Origin: HGM04593 sp045588485
Lineage (GTDB): Bacteria > Bacteroidota > Bacteroidia > Bacteroidales > Bacteroidaceae
NCBI GenBank assembly: GCA_045588485.1
Contig: JAZNEI010000034.1
Location: 1 to 51,631 of the forward strand
Direction: 5' to 3'
DNA: 51,631 nt
Below, piece after piece: positions 17,725 through 26,276 of this stretch. The first letter of the stretch is position 1. Each line of letters opens with the position of its first letter. Position numbers and translations under genes: made by a program. The notes under the pieces were generated by a model. The model saw only the letters and a program-made list of their open reading frames with translations. It had not been told where the DNA came from and did no database searches.

Positions 17725-19080
17725 ATGGAGATTATTTATATTCTTTCGGGAACGCTACTCGGCGCTCTTCTAAGCTATCTTTTTATGCGTGTCAGATGCC
17801 AGACTTTCCAATCCCGAATTGAGATGTTGCTGTGGCAGGCAGATAATGAAAAACAGAGTTATACAGCACAAATTGATGCTCTTAAAAAACAGATAGAAGA
17901 TGTAAAGAACGAGGTAAACGAGCGTGTCGCAGTGGCAAAAGCCGAGGCTGATAGTTACTACCGTATTATTTTGGAGGAGAAAGAGAAGAAATATACCGAG
18001 TTATATGAAACTCAACAGAAATATTTCGATGAGACAGTAGATAGGGTTACGGCGCAACTTAAATTGGCGGCTGATGATATGTTACGTCAACGTCAAAAAG
18101 AGTTTGCCGAGTCGAGCAACGTCAATCTGGGGCAGATTGTCAATCCTTTACGTGAGACAATAGATAAAATGAAAGAAACGATGCATGACACAGCTCTTAG
18201 GCAGACTGCTATGAGCAGCGAAATGAGGGTAAATATTGAGAATATGATGCGTCATAGCGAGGCTGCACGTCTTACAGCCGAAGAACTTGCAACAGTGCTT
18301 AAGCATAAAAGTAAAGTGCAGGGCGATTGGGGCGAGAGGGTATTAGATGAACTGCTTGAGTCGCAGGGCTTAACACGTGGGGTACATTACGATACACAGA
18401 CTGTTATTCGCGACTCTTCGGGAAATACCGTAAAATCGGGTGATGGAACAATAATGCGTCCCGATGTTATCTTGCATCTCGACCACAATCGCGAAATAAT
18501 AATAGATTCAAAAGTTTCGTTAACGGCATTCTTCAATTATGTTAATGCCGAGAACGACGATGAGCGAAATAAGTATCTTAAAGAGCATATCGAAAGCCTG
18601 CAAAGGCACGTGAAAGGGCTTTCTAATAAGAATTATGCCTCCTACATAAAACCACCAAAAGTGAAAATGGATTATGTGATAATGTTCGTGCCGCACGCAG
18701 GAGCACTATGGACAGCGTTAAACAGACAGCCCGACCTATGGCGCAGGGCAATGGAACAGAATGTATTTATAGCCGATGAACAGACCCTTTTCGCAGCTTT
18801 AAGAATGATAAGTCTCACTTGGACACACATTGCGCAGGCCGAGAATCATGAAAAAGTATATGCCCTTGCAAATGAGATTCTCGAACGTGTGGGGATTTTT
18901 CTAAAAAGATATGAGGCTATAGGAAAGGCGATAGATAATGCAGCGCAGGCTTACGAAGAGGGTATGAAAAAATTGATTCCCGGCGGACAGAGTATTGTTA
19001 ACAGTTGCTCAAAATTGCAGAATCTTGGTGCGAAACAGAGTGCCAAACATCCTATTCCTCAAATAGAGCAAGATGCTTAA
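17725..19080 (+). CDS. rmuC: DNA recombination protein RmuC
   Basis: A 451-residue RmuC. The N-terminus is a short membrane-anchor-like helix (residues 4-21, IYILSGTLLGALLSYLF). A long coiled coil (about 30-190) follows, with heptads such as QIEDVKNEVNERVAVAKAEA. The RmuC core is about 200-400, with QGDWGERVLDELLESQGL, RPDVILHLDHNREIIIDSKVSLTAFF-type PD-(D/E)xK residues (Asp in RPDVIL, Asp-Ser-Lys in IIDSKVS) and DYVIMFVPHAGAL. RmuC affects inversion at short inverted repeats and DNA damage tolerance. Length is near the E. coli 475. It appears to be a single-gene unit divergent from the CotH gene. Confidence 0.94.
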   Translation: MEIIYILSGTLLGALLSYLFMRVRCQTFQSRIEMLLWQADNEKQSYTAQIDALKKQIEDVKNEVNERVAVAKAEADSYYRIILEEKEKKYTELYETQQKYFDETVDRVTAQLKLAADDMLRQRQKEFAESSNVNLGQIVNPLRETIDKMKETMHDTALRQTAMSSEMRVNIENMMRHSEAARLTAEELATVLKHKSKVQGDWGERVLDELLESQGLTRGVHYDTQTVIRDSSGNTVKSGDGTIMRPDVILHLDHNREIIIDSKVSLTAFFNYVNAENDDERNKYLKEHIESLQRHVKGLSNKNYASYIKPPKVKMDYVIMFVPHAGALWTALNRQPDLWRRAMEQNVFIADEQTLFAALRMISLTWTHIAQAENHEKVYALANEILERVGIFLKRYEAIGKAIDNAAQAYEEGMKKLIPGGQSIVNSCSKLQNLGAKQSAKHPIPQIEQDA

Positions 19081-19122
19081 TCTCGTAAATAGTTGCTTGT
19101 TATGAATAAAATGCGTACAATA

Positions 19123-19154
19123 TTTTAGATATAGCCTAATAATCGTTATATTTG
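19123..19154 (+). promoter_or_regulatory. Promoter of the DUF1573 gene
   Basis: TTTT at 19123-19126 (-33-like) and TATATTTG at 19147-19154 (-7) are 20 bp apart, as in characterised Bacteroides promoters. Transcription would start near 19159-19161. That makes an ATG at 19162 nearly leaderless and favours the ATG at 19180 as the start. Confidence 0.6.
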
Positions 19155-19179
19155 CTCACTCATGAATCATTTGATGCCA

Positions 19180-19569
19180 ATGTCTTTAAAGTCTCTTTTA
19201 CTATTGCTCTCTCTGTCGCTTTTGCCAAGCATTTTGGCGGCTCAAGCAGTTGTGCAATTACCCAAGAAGGTTCATGATTTTGGTGAAGTATATGAGGATT
19301 CCGATTCGGTAATCTGTACGTTTGATGTCATAAATGCCGGTGACAGGCCAATGCATATCGAAGGAGTATATGTGAGTTGCGGATGTACAGCTGCAACATT
19401 TTCCAAAGAGGCTGTAGCACCGGGTAAGAAAGGCCATATATATGTCAGTTTCTTCCCAAAAGACCTTCAAGGAAAATATCTGAAGAGTATATACATTTAT
19501 ACAAATACTCTTCCGCGCAAGAATGTTGTGCGAATAAAGGCGTTTGTGACACCTCCTAAAAAGGATTAA
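19180..19569 (+). CDS. DUF1573 domain protein (exported)
   Basis: An exported protein of 129 residues from the start at 19180. An upstream in-frame ATG at 19162 would add MNHLMP, but the promoter lies so close that it would leave almost no leader. The 19180 start also gives a cleaner signal peptide, MSLKSLLLLLSLSLLPSILA, cleaved before AQ. The remainder is a DUF1573 beta-sandwich of the Ig-like type common in Bacteroidetes, with KVHDFGEVYE, FDVINAGDRPM, the signature SCGCTAA and PGKKGHIYVSF. Its function is unknown; the domain is thought to be periplasmic or surface-located. Its stop codon overlaps that of the convergent AraC gene. Confidence 0.87.
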   Translation: MSLKSLLLLLSLSLLPSILAAQAVVQLPKKVHDFGEVYEDSDSVICTFDVINAGDRPMHIEGVYVSCGCTAATFSKEAVAPGKKGHIYVSFFPKDLQGKYLKSIYIYTNTLPRKNVVRIKAFVTPPKKD

Positions 19570-19976
19570 ATCTTTTTCTTGAAATATTCACTCGGTGTCA
19601 TTCCATATTCCTTTATGAATGCCCTACGGAATGATAGTGTGCAGTTGAATCCGCAATAGTCTGCCAGATATTTTATAGATTTCTTTGGATTTTCGTCTTT
19701 AAGTCGCATAAAATGCGAGAGTCTTAAACTGTTGAGCAGGTTCGGAAATGTTATCCCCAATTCAATATTTACGAATCTTGATGCATAGCTACGGTTTGTG
19801 CCAAGGTCGGCAGCAAACTCGATTATAGAGTAATTCTTATCGAGGAAAAATAGCTTCTTCTCACTCAATAGATGCATATACCTACGTCTTATCTCTTTTG
19901 AACTGTCTTGCATGATATAATACCTTTGCATTACTCCTCTGCAAAGATGGCAATAATGCAGTACCTTCTTTTTCAC
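19566..19976 (-). CDS. Stand-alone AraC-type DNA-binding protein
   Basis: A 136-residue protein that is essentially only an AraC/XylS helix-turn-helix domain. Helix-turn-helix motif 1 is near IIEFAADLGTNRSYASRFVN (residues 51-70) and motif 2 near IKYLADYCGFNCTLSFRRAF (about 101-120), ending with MTPSEYFKKK, the usual end of the family. No ligand-binding domain is fused. The first 21 residues are unusual for the family, and Met22 (MQDSSKEIRRR) is a plausible alternative start. The gene converges on the DUF1573 gene, and the two share TTAA as reciprocal stop codons. It is downstream of a sensor that also ends in an AraC domain; whether the two are linked is unknown. Confidence 0.83.
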   Translation of the reverse strand: MKKKVLHYCHLCRGVMQRYYIMQDSSKEIRRRYMHLLSEKKLFFLDKNYSIIEFAADLGTNRSYASRFVNIELGITFPNLLNSLRLSHFMRLKDENPKKSIKYLADYCGFNCTLSFRRAFIKEYGMTPSEYFKKKI

Positions 19977-20004
19977 TAAAAAGAAAATAGTTTTAACTTA
20001 AAAG

Positions 20005-20045
20005 ACAAAATTCGTTCTTAGGTAACCCTAAAGAACGAATTTTGT
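20005..20045 (-). terminator. Rho-independent terminator of the sensor gene
   Basis: Arms 20005-20019 and 20031-20045 are perfectly complementary over 15 bp (ACAAAATTCGTTCTT / AAGAACGAATTTTGT), and AGG/CCT pairs may extend them inward. It lies 55 bp beyond the minus-strand stop at 20100. On the minus strand it is followed by CTTTTAAG. It ends the sensor transcript before the AraC gene. Confidence 0.8.
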
Positions 20046-20099
20046 TGTTTATGAGCTTTTATAAAAAGATAATATAGCTTTTACTCGGTACAATGATTA

Positions 20100-22436
20100 T
20101 TATACTCTATTAGTCTGTTTTTTGCGATACTCGGTTGGCGACTCTCCAAATTCAGCTCTAAAAGCACGACTGAAATAGCTTGGTGATTCGAAGCCGCATA
20201 CCGCCTGTATCTCGCCCATTGACATTGTTGAGTTTGTTAAAAGATATTTGGCTCTTGCCAATTTTCTTTGACGTATGTAATTTGTGGTATTTGTTCCTGT
20301 TATGCTGTTTATTTTGCGGTTCAACGTAGTAATACTCATTATAAGGTGGTCGGCAAGCATCGCTGCATTAAGGTTGCAGTTCATGATGTTCTCGTGTATG
20401 TATTCGTCTATCTCCTTTATAAACTCTTGCTCGTTGCTTGTAATCTCTTTGGTGTGTTCGTTGTAATCGTGCAGATTGGCCTCTTCGAGCTTCTTGCTGT
20501 ATCTTTTTTTGAGTATTTCGCGCTGTTCCAGCAGACGGCGCACCATCATCAGTAGCTCATCGGGGATAAATGGTTTGCCCATATAGGCTTCGGCACCAAT
20601 ATCTATACCCGAAATGCGGTCGCTGCTGTCGGTGCGTGCTGATACAACGATTATGGGTATATGGCTTGTGTCTTCATCGGCTCGTATCGCTTTTATCAAC
20701 TCGAGTCCGTCCATTTGTGGCATCATTATATCGGTAATAATCAGTTGTGGTTGTTGCTTTGATATAAGTTCAAGTGCTTTTTCCCCGTTTTCGGCGTATC
20801 GGAAGAAATATCCTTCATTTTTTAATATTCGCGTTATTAATAGCGCTATGTCTTTATCATCCTCGGCTACAAGTATGTAGTTTTGTGGCTCTTCGTCTTG
20901 CAAGATGTTGTCGGTTTGTTGGTTGTCGCTAATTTCCTGGTATTCCTTTATAGATACATTATTACCACCATTCTTGTTGAACTCGGTCATTTGATTTACC
21001 AATTCGAGCAGGTCGTTGCTCTTACGTGTTATTGCATCAAACTCCTTATTTGCAATCTCATCATCTTTGGGGATATGTCGTTTAAGCTCCTGCGTCATTC
21101 CCAAAAGTATAGTGAGTGGTGTACGCAGTTGGTGGGTTATTCCGCGGTAAAACTCTTGACGCTCTTTATTTATCTTTTTAAGAACATTATTGCTTCGTTT
21201 GCGCTCTTGTGCTGCACGTAATATTGCGGATATTGCTATAAACGTCAATATGATTGTAATAATGCCTCCCCATAGTATAATGCAGCGTATCTTTTTCTCA
21301 TGAAGAAACATATCTTGTGCCTTTTTTACCTCCTCTTTTCTTTTGTTTATTTCGTAATTTACACGTAGATTATGAGTGTGAATACGATTCTCCTCAATAT
21401 CTACACTATCTTTATGGCACTGTGCAATATGTGTGCTTTCAAGAGCTTTTTGCCATCTTCCTGTTTTTTCGTATATCTCGGACTGTTGTGAATATAGCAT
21501 TGCCAAACGGCCTTTTGCTTTAATGTTCTTCGCTGCTTCTAATGCCTCGTTATTGCGCTTTAATGCTTCATCGTATTTTTTCTCTTTTAAACTCAATTGA
21601 GCAAGTGCGCTGCAAGCATTTAACCAATGCCAAGTATCTTTAGCTTTAAGTCCTATCTCGTAGCTTTTAAGGTAATTCTCTCGTGCCGTACCGAGGTTGT
21701 TGTCTATTTCGTCTAATTCACCAAGATTATAGTGGCAGATACTTATGCCTACCAGGTTGTTGCTCTCTCTGTTTTTTTGCATCGACCTATTATAATATAT
21801 ACGGGCCGAGTCGATATCACCATTTCTCCTTTTTATAGCGCCTATATTGGCAAAGTTTATAGCTTCTCCGGTACTGCTGTGCAGCTCTTTCTCGCCTTGC
21901 AGGGCACGACGGAACATATCTTCGGCTACCTGAGTATTTCCAAGCGATAGCATTATGTTACCCAATCCGTTGAGTGTGCGCACCCTGTTCTTGCGTGCTA
22001 TATATGATGTGTCGCTTGTGGTCTTGTCATATAAGCCCAGTGCTGCATAATGGTGGTCGGCAGCTTCTTTGAGGTCGCCGATGCGTCTGAAATTTGTACC
22101 TTGATTATTGTAAGCTATAATAAGTTGTATTGTGTCTTTAAGTTCGGTGGCAAGCCGTATGCATATCTCGTGCTCACTTATGGCTGAGTCGAATTGCGAG
22201 CGGTTGCGCAATACATTACCATATTTCTGCCTTATGAGCAGTTCGCTATACTTGTCGTTTACCGAGTCGTAATATGCGATGTAACGTCTAAGTTCGTCGA
22301 CGTCGCGCACGCTATCGGCAATAGCCTTTGCTTTGCTACAGTGTAGTTCGTGGTGGCTGTTGTCGCTTTTGTTATTGCATCCGACAAAAATAACTGTCAA
22401 TACAACTATTGTTATTCGTAAAAAAAACTTACACAC
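20100..22436 (-). CDS. TPR sensor with HisKA, receiver and AraC domains; no ATPase domain
   Basis: A 778-residue protein from a GTG start at 22436. An ATG at 22502 extends the frame by 22 residues, but a TACATTTG -7 element lies at 22461-22468, inside that extension, and the GTG start yields a lipoprotein-like leader (VVLTVIFVGC). Residues about 40-370 are TPR helices, probably periplasmic, and about 386-406 a membrane helix. Next comes a HisKA helix with the phospho-acceptor His in ITHQLRTPL (His435). The receiver follows directly, with EDDKD, Asp569 in TDIMMPQMDG and Lys in MGKPF. An AraC DNA-binding domain covers about 675-775. Only about 30 residues separate HisKA from the receiver, so the HATPase_c domain normal in hybrid kinases is missing. 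It may receive phosphate from another kinase (inference). Confidence 0.88.
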   Translation of the reverse strand: MCKFFLRITIVVLTVIFVGCNNKSDNSHHELHCSKAKAIADSVRDVDELRRYIAYYDSVNDKYSELLIRQKYGNVLRNRSQFDSAISEHEICIRLATELKDTIQLIIAYNNQGTNFRRIGDLKEAADHHYAALGLYDKTTSDTSYIARKNRVRTLNGLGNIMLSLGNTQVAEDMFRRALQGEKELHSSTGEAINFANIGAIKRRNGDIDSARIYYNRSMQKNRESNNLVGISICHYNLGELDEIDNNLGTARENYLKSYEIGLKAKDTWHWLNACSALAQLSLKEKKYDEALKRNNEALEAAKNIKAKGRLAMLYSQQSEIYEKTGRWQKALESTHIAQCHKDSVDIEENRIHTHNLRVNYEINKRKEEVKKAQDMFLHEKKIRCIILWGGIITIILTFIAISAILRAAQERKRSNNVLKKINKERQEFYRGITHQLRTPLTILLGMTQELKRHIPKDDEIANKEFDAITRKSNDLLELVNQMTEFNKNGGNNVSIKEYQEISDNQQTDNILQDEEPQNYILVAEDDKDIALLITRILKNEGYFFRYAENGEKALELISKQQPQLIITDIMMPQMDGLELIKAIRADEDTSHIPIIVVSARTDSSDRISGIDIGAEAYMGKPFIPDELLMMVRRLLEQREILKKRYSKKLEEANLHDYNEHTKEITSNEQEFIKEIDEYIHENIMNCNLNAAMLADHLIMSITTLNRKINSITGTNTTNYIRQRKLARAKYLLTNSTMSMGEIQAVCGFESPSYFSRAFRAEFGESPTEYRKKQTNRV

Positions 22437-22460
22437 AATTCTTTTTTTTACTCTTTTATG

Positions 22461-22468
22461 CAAATGTA
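22461..22468 (-). promoter_or_regulatory. Candidate -7 element that sets the sensor start
   Basis: On the minus strand this is TACATTTG, a perfect TAnnTTTG match, 24 bases before the GTG at 22436. It would place the transcript start near 22455, downstream of the ATG at 22502, which supports the shorter protein. Confidence 0.5.
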
Positions 22469-22674
22469 ACCAAAAATTGCTCTCTAGGACACTTTTTAGC
22501 ACTGTAGACCTGTTTTTTTTACGTAATGTTCCTTATTTCTCTTTAAATGTCTTTGCAGTTAAAAAACTTTTTTTTTGAGTGAAAAAACTGCTCTGCAATT
22601 ATTTCTATCTTGCATTCAGTGGAAATTGACATTTTTAAAGCGAGTAAATAATCGGTAATTTTAATTTTTTTATT

Positions 22675-25600
22675 ATGAAAAAGTTTTTGTTAAGTTCGTT
22701 GCTAATGCTTCTCGGGATGAGTGCATTTGCACAAAGCGGGTGGACAAATCCATCGGGTAATTATCAGCTCGAGACGGTTGTCTATGCTGCGGTCGACTGT
22801 GGCGAATATGGGCTTTACAACACTGATGTCTTGCCCGAGGTTGCTGCATTTGTCAATGGAGAACTAAGGGCGGTTGTCTCGGAGTACACTCAGATTGAAG
22901 TGCCGGCAGGTGAAGGCCGCATCTACACCATTCGTGTGGGTGGCGAGGCAAATGATGATGGAAAGCCCATCAGTTTTAAATTGTACGACCCACAAAGTGG
23001 TTTAATCTATCCTTTAAGCGGCCCAACTATTACTTGGACTGGTGATAACACGGCTGTTTATCCCTCGAACTACTATACTCTTAGTGCATCGCCTGCTGTA
23101 CGAGCAAAAATTTATACACTCGAAAATGACATTGAGATTGAGTCACCTTCAATCTCAATGCGCGTTGGTGATAGAGTCTCTCTCGATGGTTACTATGTGA
23201 AATTCTATGGTATTGATGGTAAGGAGACTACACCCGAAGATGCCGAGGGCACTTGGGCAATAAAGAGTGAGTATGTCGAGCAGGAAATCAAGGAGGATGG
23301 TATAACTTATATAAGAGGTATGGCCAGTACACCCGATAATGATGGCGATGGAACTCCTGATTATGACGATGGTGGTATTACATATATCGTCGGAAACTTT
23401 GCTTTAGCTGTTCCGGTGCAGGTTCTCGAGGAGTATATCCCTGTAACAGACATTGCTATTGAGGATTATAATTACTATTGGCCCGGATACGGTCGTCTTT
23501 CACTCACCGAAGAGGACATAACTTATAACAAAGACGAGAGCACTCCTACCAACAGAGTAGTAAGAATAATTTCGAGCAGTAACCCCGATGTTGCCGAGGT
23601 AGTGCAGAATATGCTTGTTTTCCACGGAATAGGAACATCTACAATTACGGTTGTTGCAGAAGATAATCCTGAGGTAACTACTACCTTCAAAGTGAATATC
23701 CTCTCGGCACTTTCTTCAATGGTGACAGAATTCGAAAACGATACTTACGAATATACCAGAGGTACATCCGAAGAAGAGGAGATGAAATTCCCTGTGCCCA
23801 CGTTCAACTGGGTAAATAACGAGGAAGGATTGCCTATCATTGGTAACGATATTAACGAGGAGTTTACAATGGTGAGCGACAACGCCGACATCATTCGCAT
23901 AGAAGAGGTTGAGGAAGAGGCTTATTCTTATCAGCGTGTAGTGTCTGTCAAAAAGGGTACAGCCAATATAACTTGTACCAGTGTCTATGACCCAACAAAG
24001 AGTGTAACATATAAGGTGGTTGTTAAACAAGCTGTTAATGAGGTTACCATTACCGAGATTAATGGCGTGGCAATTGATGGAGGAATGGAAACAATGCCCG
24101 AGGTTGAGGTTGCCGTTAATCAGATTGTAACAGCAAAGGCCGTTGTAAATCCGAATGATGCCGACTACGAGAACTTTACAATGCAGTTTGTAAATGCAAA
24201 CTGGGGCGAGATTGCCGGTTTCGAGCAGTTTGTCGAGATTATTGGTTCTGTTGTCGAAGATGGTGTCTGCACATTCCAGTTCAAGTTTAAGTCAATACCG
24301 CAAGAGAATTACTATCTGCAGGCTGTAATAGACATGGACTTCTTGTCGAATTTGGTTAGAATTAATGTGGTAGAGAAGGTTGCTGAAATTACTCTAACAG
24401 ATAATGCTCTTGATTTCTGGATTGGCGAGGACGGCTCTTTAGAGTTCCAAATTGGTGTTACGATTGCCCCTGATAATGCCTACGATAAACGCTATACAGT
24501 AGTGTCGTCGGATGAAAATGTTGTAAGTGTAGTACCCGATACCGAGACTGAGACTGAGAGCAGCTATCGTTACTATGCAATAGGTAAAGGTGAATCAACT
24601 CTTACATTTACAAGTGTCAATAATCCCAACGTTAAGGCAACTTGTGTTGTTACTGTGAAGAAACGTGTAATCAGTATATCGTTAGAGGGCATTGGCTACG
24701 AAATGTATAATGACGGAGAAACCTATATGGCAACTCTTACTTATTACCCCAGTGATGCCGACTTTGATGCCGAACTTCTCTCTTATAATATTCAGATTTA
24801 TAGCGACCAGCAATATCCCTATAACTGGAGTGTATTGGATATAAACTTACACGAAGCTGTCGATGGTGCTATCCCCGTTGAATTTGTACCACGTGCACTT
24901 TGCAGCAATTTAGTTCTTGATTTCACCTACGATACATCGCTACAAGGAGAGAGTCTTGAAAATATTAATTATGTTACCGAGCACTGTATTCGTGAAAAAC
25001 TCACTCTGAACGATGGCTGGAACTGGATTTCTCTTATCTCGGGCGAGTATTACTTGTCCCAGTCGCAGTTGACAGAGGCTCTTGTTGAGGCTCGTAGCAA
25101 GAGTGAACTTGTTTACAACGACCCCGCTTGGGGACTTTTCGGTTCGTTAAGTACATTGGGAACAAGCGAGGCTTATAAAGTAAATATCGATATGCAGAAT
25201 ATGACAGAGGATGCCGAGTCTAATATTATCATGATAGGCGATATGATGCTCTCTCCCGATGGTAGCATTGCTGATAAGTCATTTGTAAAGGGTTGGAACT
25301 GGGTATCTTATCCCTACGAGTACAGCTATCCTGTTGAAGAAGTCTTTGCTGCAGCTAACTTTGCCGAGGGTGATATGATTCTTTCAAAGAGCGGAGGTTT
25401 TGTTACACTGACAGACGGCGTATGGGAGGGTTCACTCGCTACACTTATTCCCAATGAGGGATATATGGTTTATTGTAATAATGCAGATGGATTTACATTG
25501 AGTATGCCTAACCGCTTTGAATTTGAACAGGGATATTTTGCTGATAATACTGCTGCAAGAGCTGCGGTTATAGAGCGCTCTGTTTGGAACTACGACGACA

Positions 25601-26034
25601 GTCGCTTTGCAAATACTATGGCTGTGATTGCTAAGATTGACGTTGACGATTGCAACTCTTACACAGTAGGTGCATTTGTCGGTGACGAGTGCCGTGGCGA
25701 GGGTAAGTTTATCAATGGAAAGGCATATATCTCTATTGCAGGTGAAACCGGTGAGGTTGTTACTTTCCGTCTCTGTGACAAGTGGACAGGTGAGTATATC
25801 GACGTGGATACCGAAATTACATTTACCGATATGGCAGGTACAGCAAAGGCTCCTGTTCTTATGGGTGTTGTCGGTGGTACAACAGGTATTGTCGATATTA
25901 ACTCTGTAGATAGCAACAATATCGAGGCTATTTACGATGCAACAGGACGCGCAGTTAGCGAAATGACCGATGGTATCTATATTATTAAGGTACGTGAGGG
26001 CGACCGCATTGTGACAAAGAAAGTTCATAAATAA
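22675..26034 (+). CDS. Secreted Ig-like (BIG2) protein, T9SS cargo
   Basis: A 1119-residue exported protein with signal peptide 1-19 (MLLGMSAFAQ). An N-terminal domain (about 25-140) contains ETVVYAAVDCG and AAFVNGELRAVV. Three to four bacterial Ig-like (BIG2) repeats follow, about 245-670, with SSSNPDVAEV, GTANITCTSVYDP and GKGESTLTFTSVNNPN. A duplicated motif is then seen in DGWNWISLI (about 780) and KGWNWVSYPY (about 871). A second copy of the N-terminal domain type appears near 990-1060 (VGAFVGDECRGEG). The protein ends in a T9SS type A sorting domain, with IYDATGRAVSEMTDGIYIIK. It is probably a cell-surface or secreted protein; no enzymatic motif is seen. The gene has its own terminator just downstream. 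Confidence 0.88.
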   Translation: MKKFLLSSLLMLLGMSAFAQSGWTNPSGNYQLETVVYAAVDCGEYGLYNTDVLPEVAAFVNGELRAVVSEYTQIEVPAGEGRIYTIRVGGEANDDGKPISFKLYDPQSGLIYPLSGPTITWTGDNTAVYPSNYYTLSASPAVRAKIYTLENDIEIESPSISMRVGDRVSLDGYYVKFYGIDGKETTPEDAEGTWAIKSEYVEQEIKEDGITYIRGMASTPDNDGDGTPDYDDGGITYIVGNFALAVPVQVLEEYIPVTDIAIEDYNYYWPGYGRLSLTEEDITYNKDESTPTNRVVRIISSSNPDVAEVVQNMLVFHGIGTSTITVVAEDNPEVTTTFKVNILSALSSMVTEFENDTYEYTRGTSEEEEMKFPVPTFNWVNNEEGLPIIGNDINEEFTMVSDNADIIRIEEVEEEAYSYQRVVSVKKGTANITCTSVYDPTKSVTYKVVVKQAVNEVTITEINGVAIDGGMETMPEVEVAVNQIVTAKAVVNPNDADYENFTMQFVNANWGEIAGFEQFVEIIGSVVEDGVCTFQFKFKSIPQENYYLQAVIDMDFLSNLVRINVVEKVAEITLTDNALDFWIGEDGSLEFQIGVTIAPDNAYDKRYTVVSSDENVVSVVPDTETETESSYRYYAIGKGESTLTFTSVNNPNVKATCVVTVKKRVISISLEGIGYEMYNDGETYMATLTYYPSDADFDAELLSYNIQIYSDQQYPYNWSVLDINLHEAVDGAIPVEFVPRALCSNLVLDFTYDTSLQGESLENINYVTEHCIREKLTLNDGWNWISLISGEYYLSQSQLTEALVEARSKSELVYNDPAWGLFGSLSTLGTSEAYKVNIDMQNMTEDAESNIIMIGDMMLSPDGSIADKSFVKGWNWVSYPYEYSYPVEEVFAAANFAEGDMILSKSGGFVTLTDGVWEGSLATLIPNEGYMVYCNNADGFTLSMPNRFEFEQGYFADNTAARAAVIERSVWNYDDSRFANTMAVIAKIDVDDCNSYTVGAFVGDECRGEGKFINGKAYISIAGETGEVVTFRLCDKWTGEYIDVDTEITFTDMAGTAKAPVLMGVVGGTTGIVDINSVDSNNIEAIYDATGRAVSEMTDGIYIIKVREGDRIVTKKVHK

Positions 26035-26052
26035 TATTCTTTATGGTGTAGA

Positions 26053-26078
26053 CTCCTGCCTCCATGGTGGGGCAGGAG
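26053..26078 (+). terminator. Rho-independent terminator
   Basis: CTCCTGCC (26053-26060) pairs perfectly with GGCAGGAG (26071-26078) around a 10-base loop. It is followed by CTACCCTTTTTATC, and it lies 19 bp after the 22675 gene's stop codon. It separates that gene from the following operon. Confidence 0.85.
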
Positions 26079-26276
26079 CTACCCTTTTTATCATTATTTA
26101 ATAATGAATGTAGAATACAGGCTGCAGAGCAGCTTGGCACAACTGAAAAGCTGAGTAGAATTAGTGCTGTTGATAAAACACAAAATAATCTGGAGGACTT
26201 TACCTTCACACTGGAATTGAAAATGATTACTTGTCTTTGGGACAAGACAATATATACTACCTAATACAGTAGCGAT
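26079..26276 (+). promoter_or_regulatory. Leader region of the 24-kb operon
   Basis: This 198-bp stretch must contain the operon's promoter, but I see no perfect -7 element. It holds two alternative hairpins that share bases 26130-26135: AGGCTGC/GCAGCTT (26119-26135) and CAGCTT/AAGCTG (26130-26153). A third hairpin, CTTGTC/GACAAG, is at 26231-26247. No U-run follows any of them. A 66-codon frame at 26064-26264 starts inside the terminator and is not convincing. Confidence 0.35.

Noticed and set aside
26064..26264. 66-codon frame upstream of the operon
   Set aside because: It starts inside a terminator loop and has no recognisable features.
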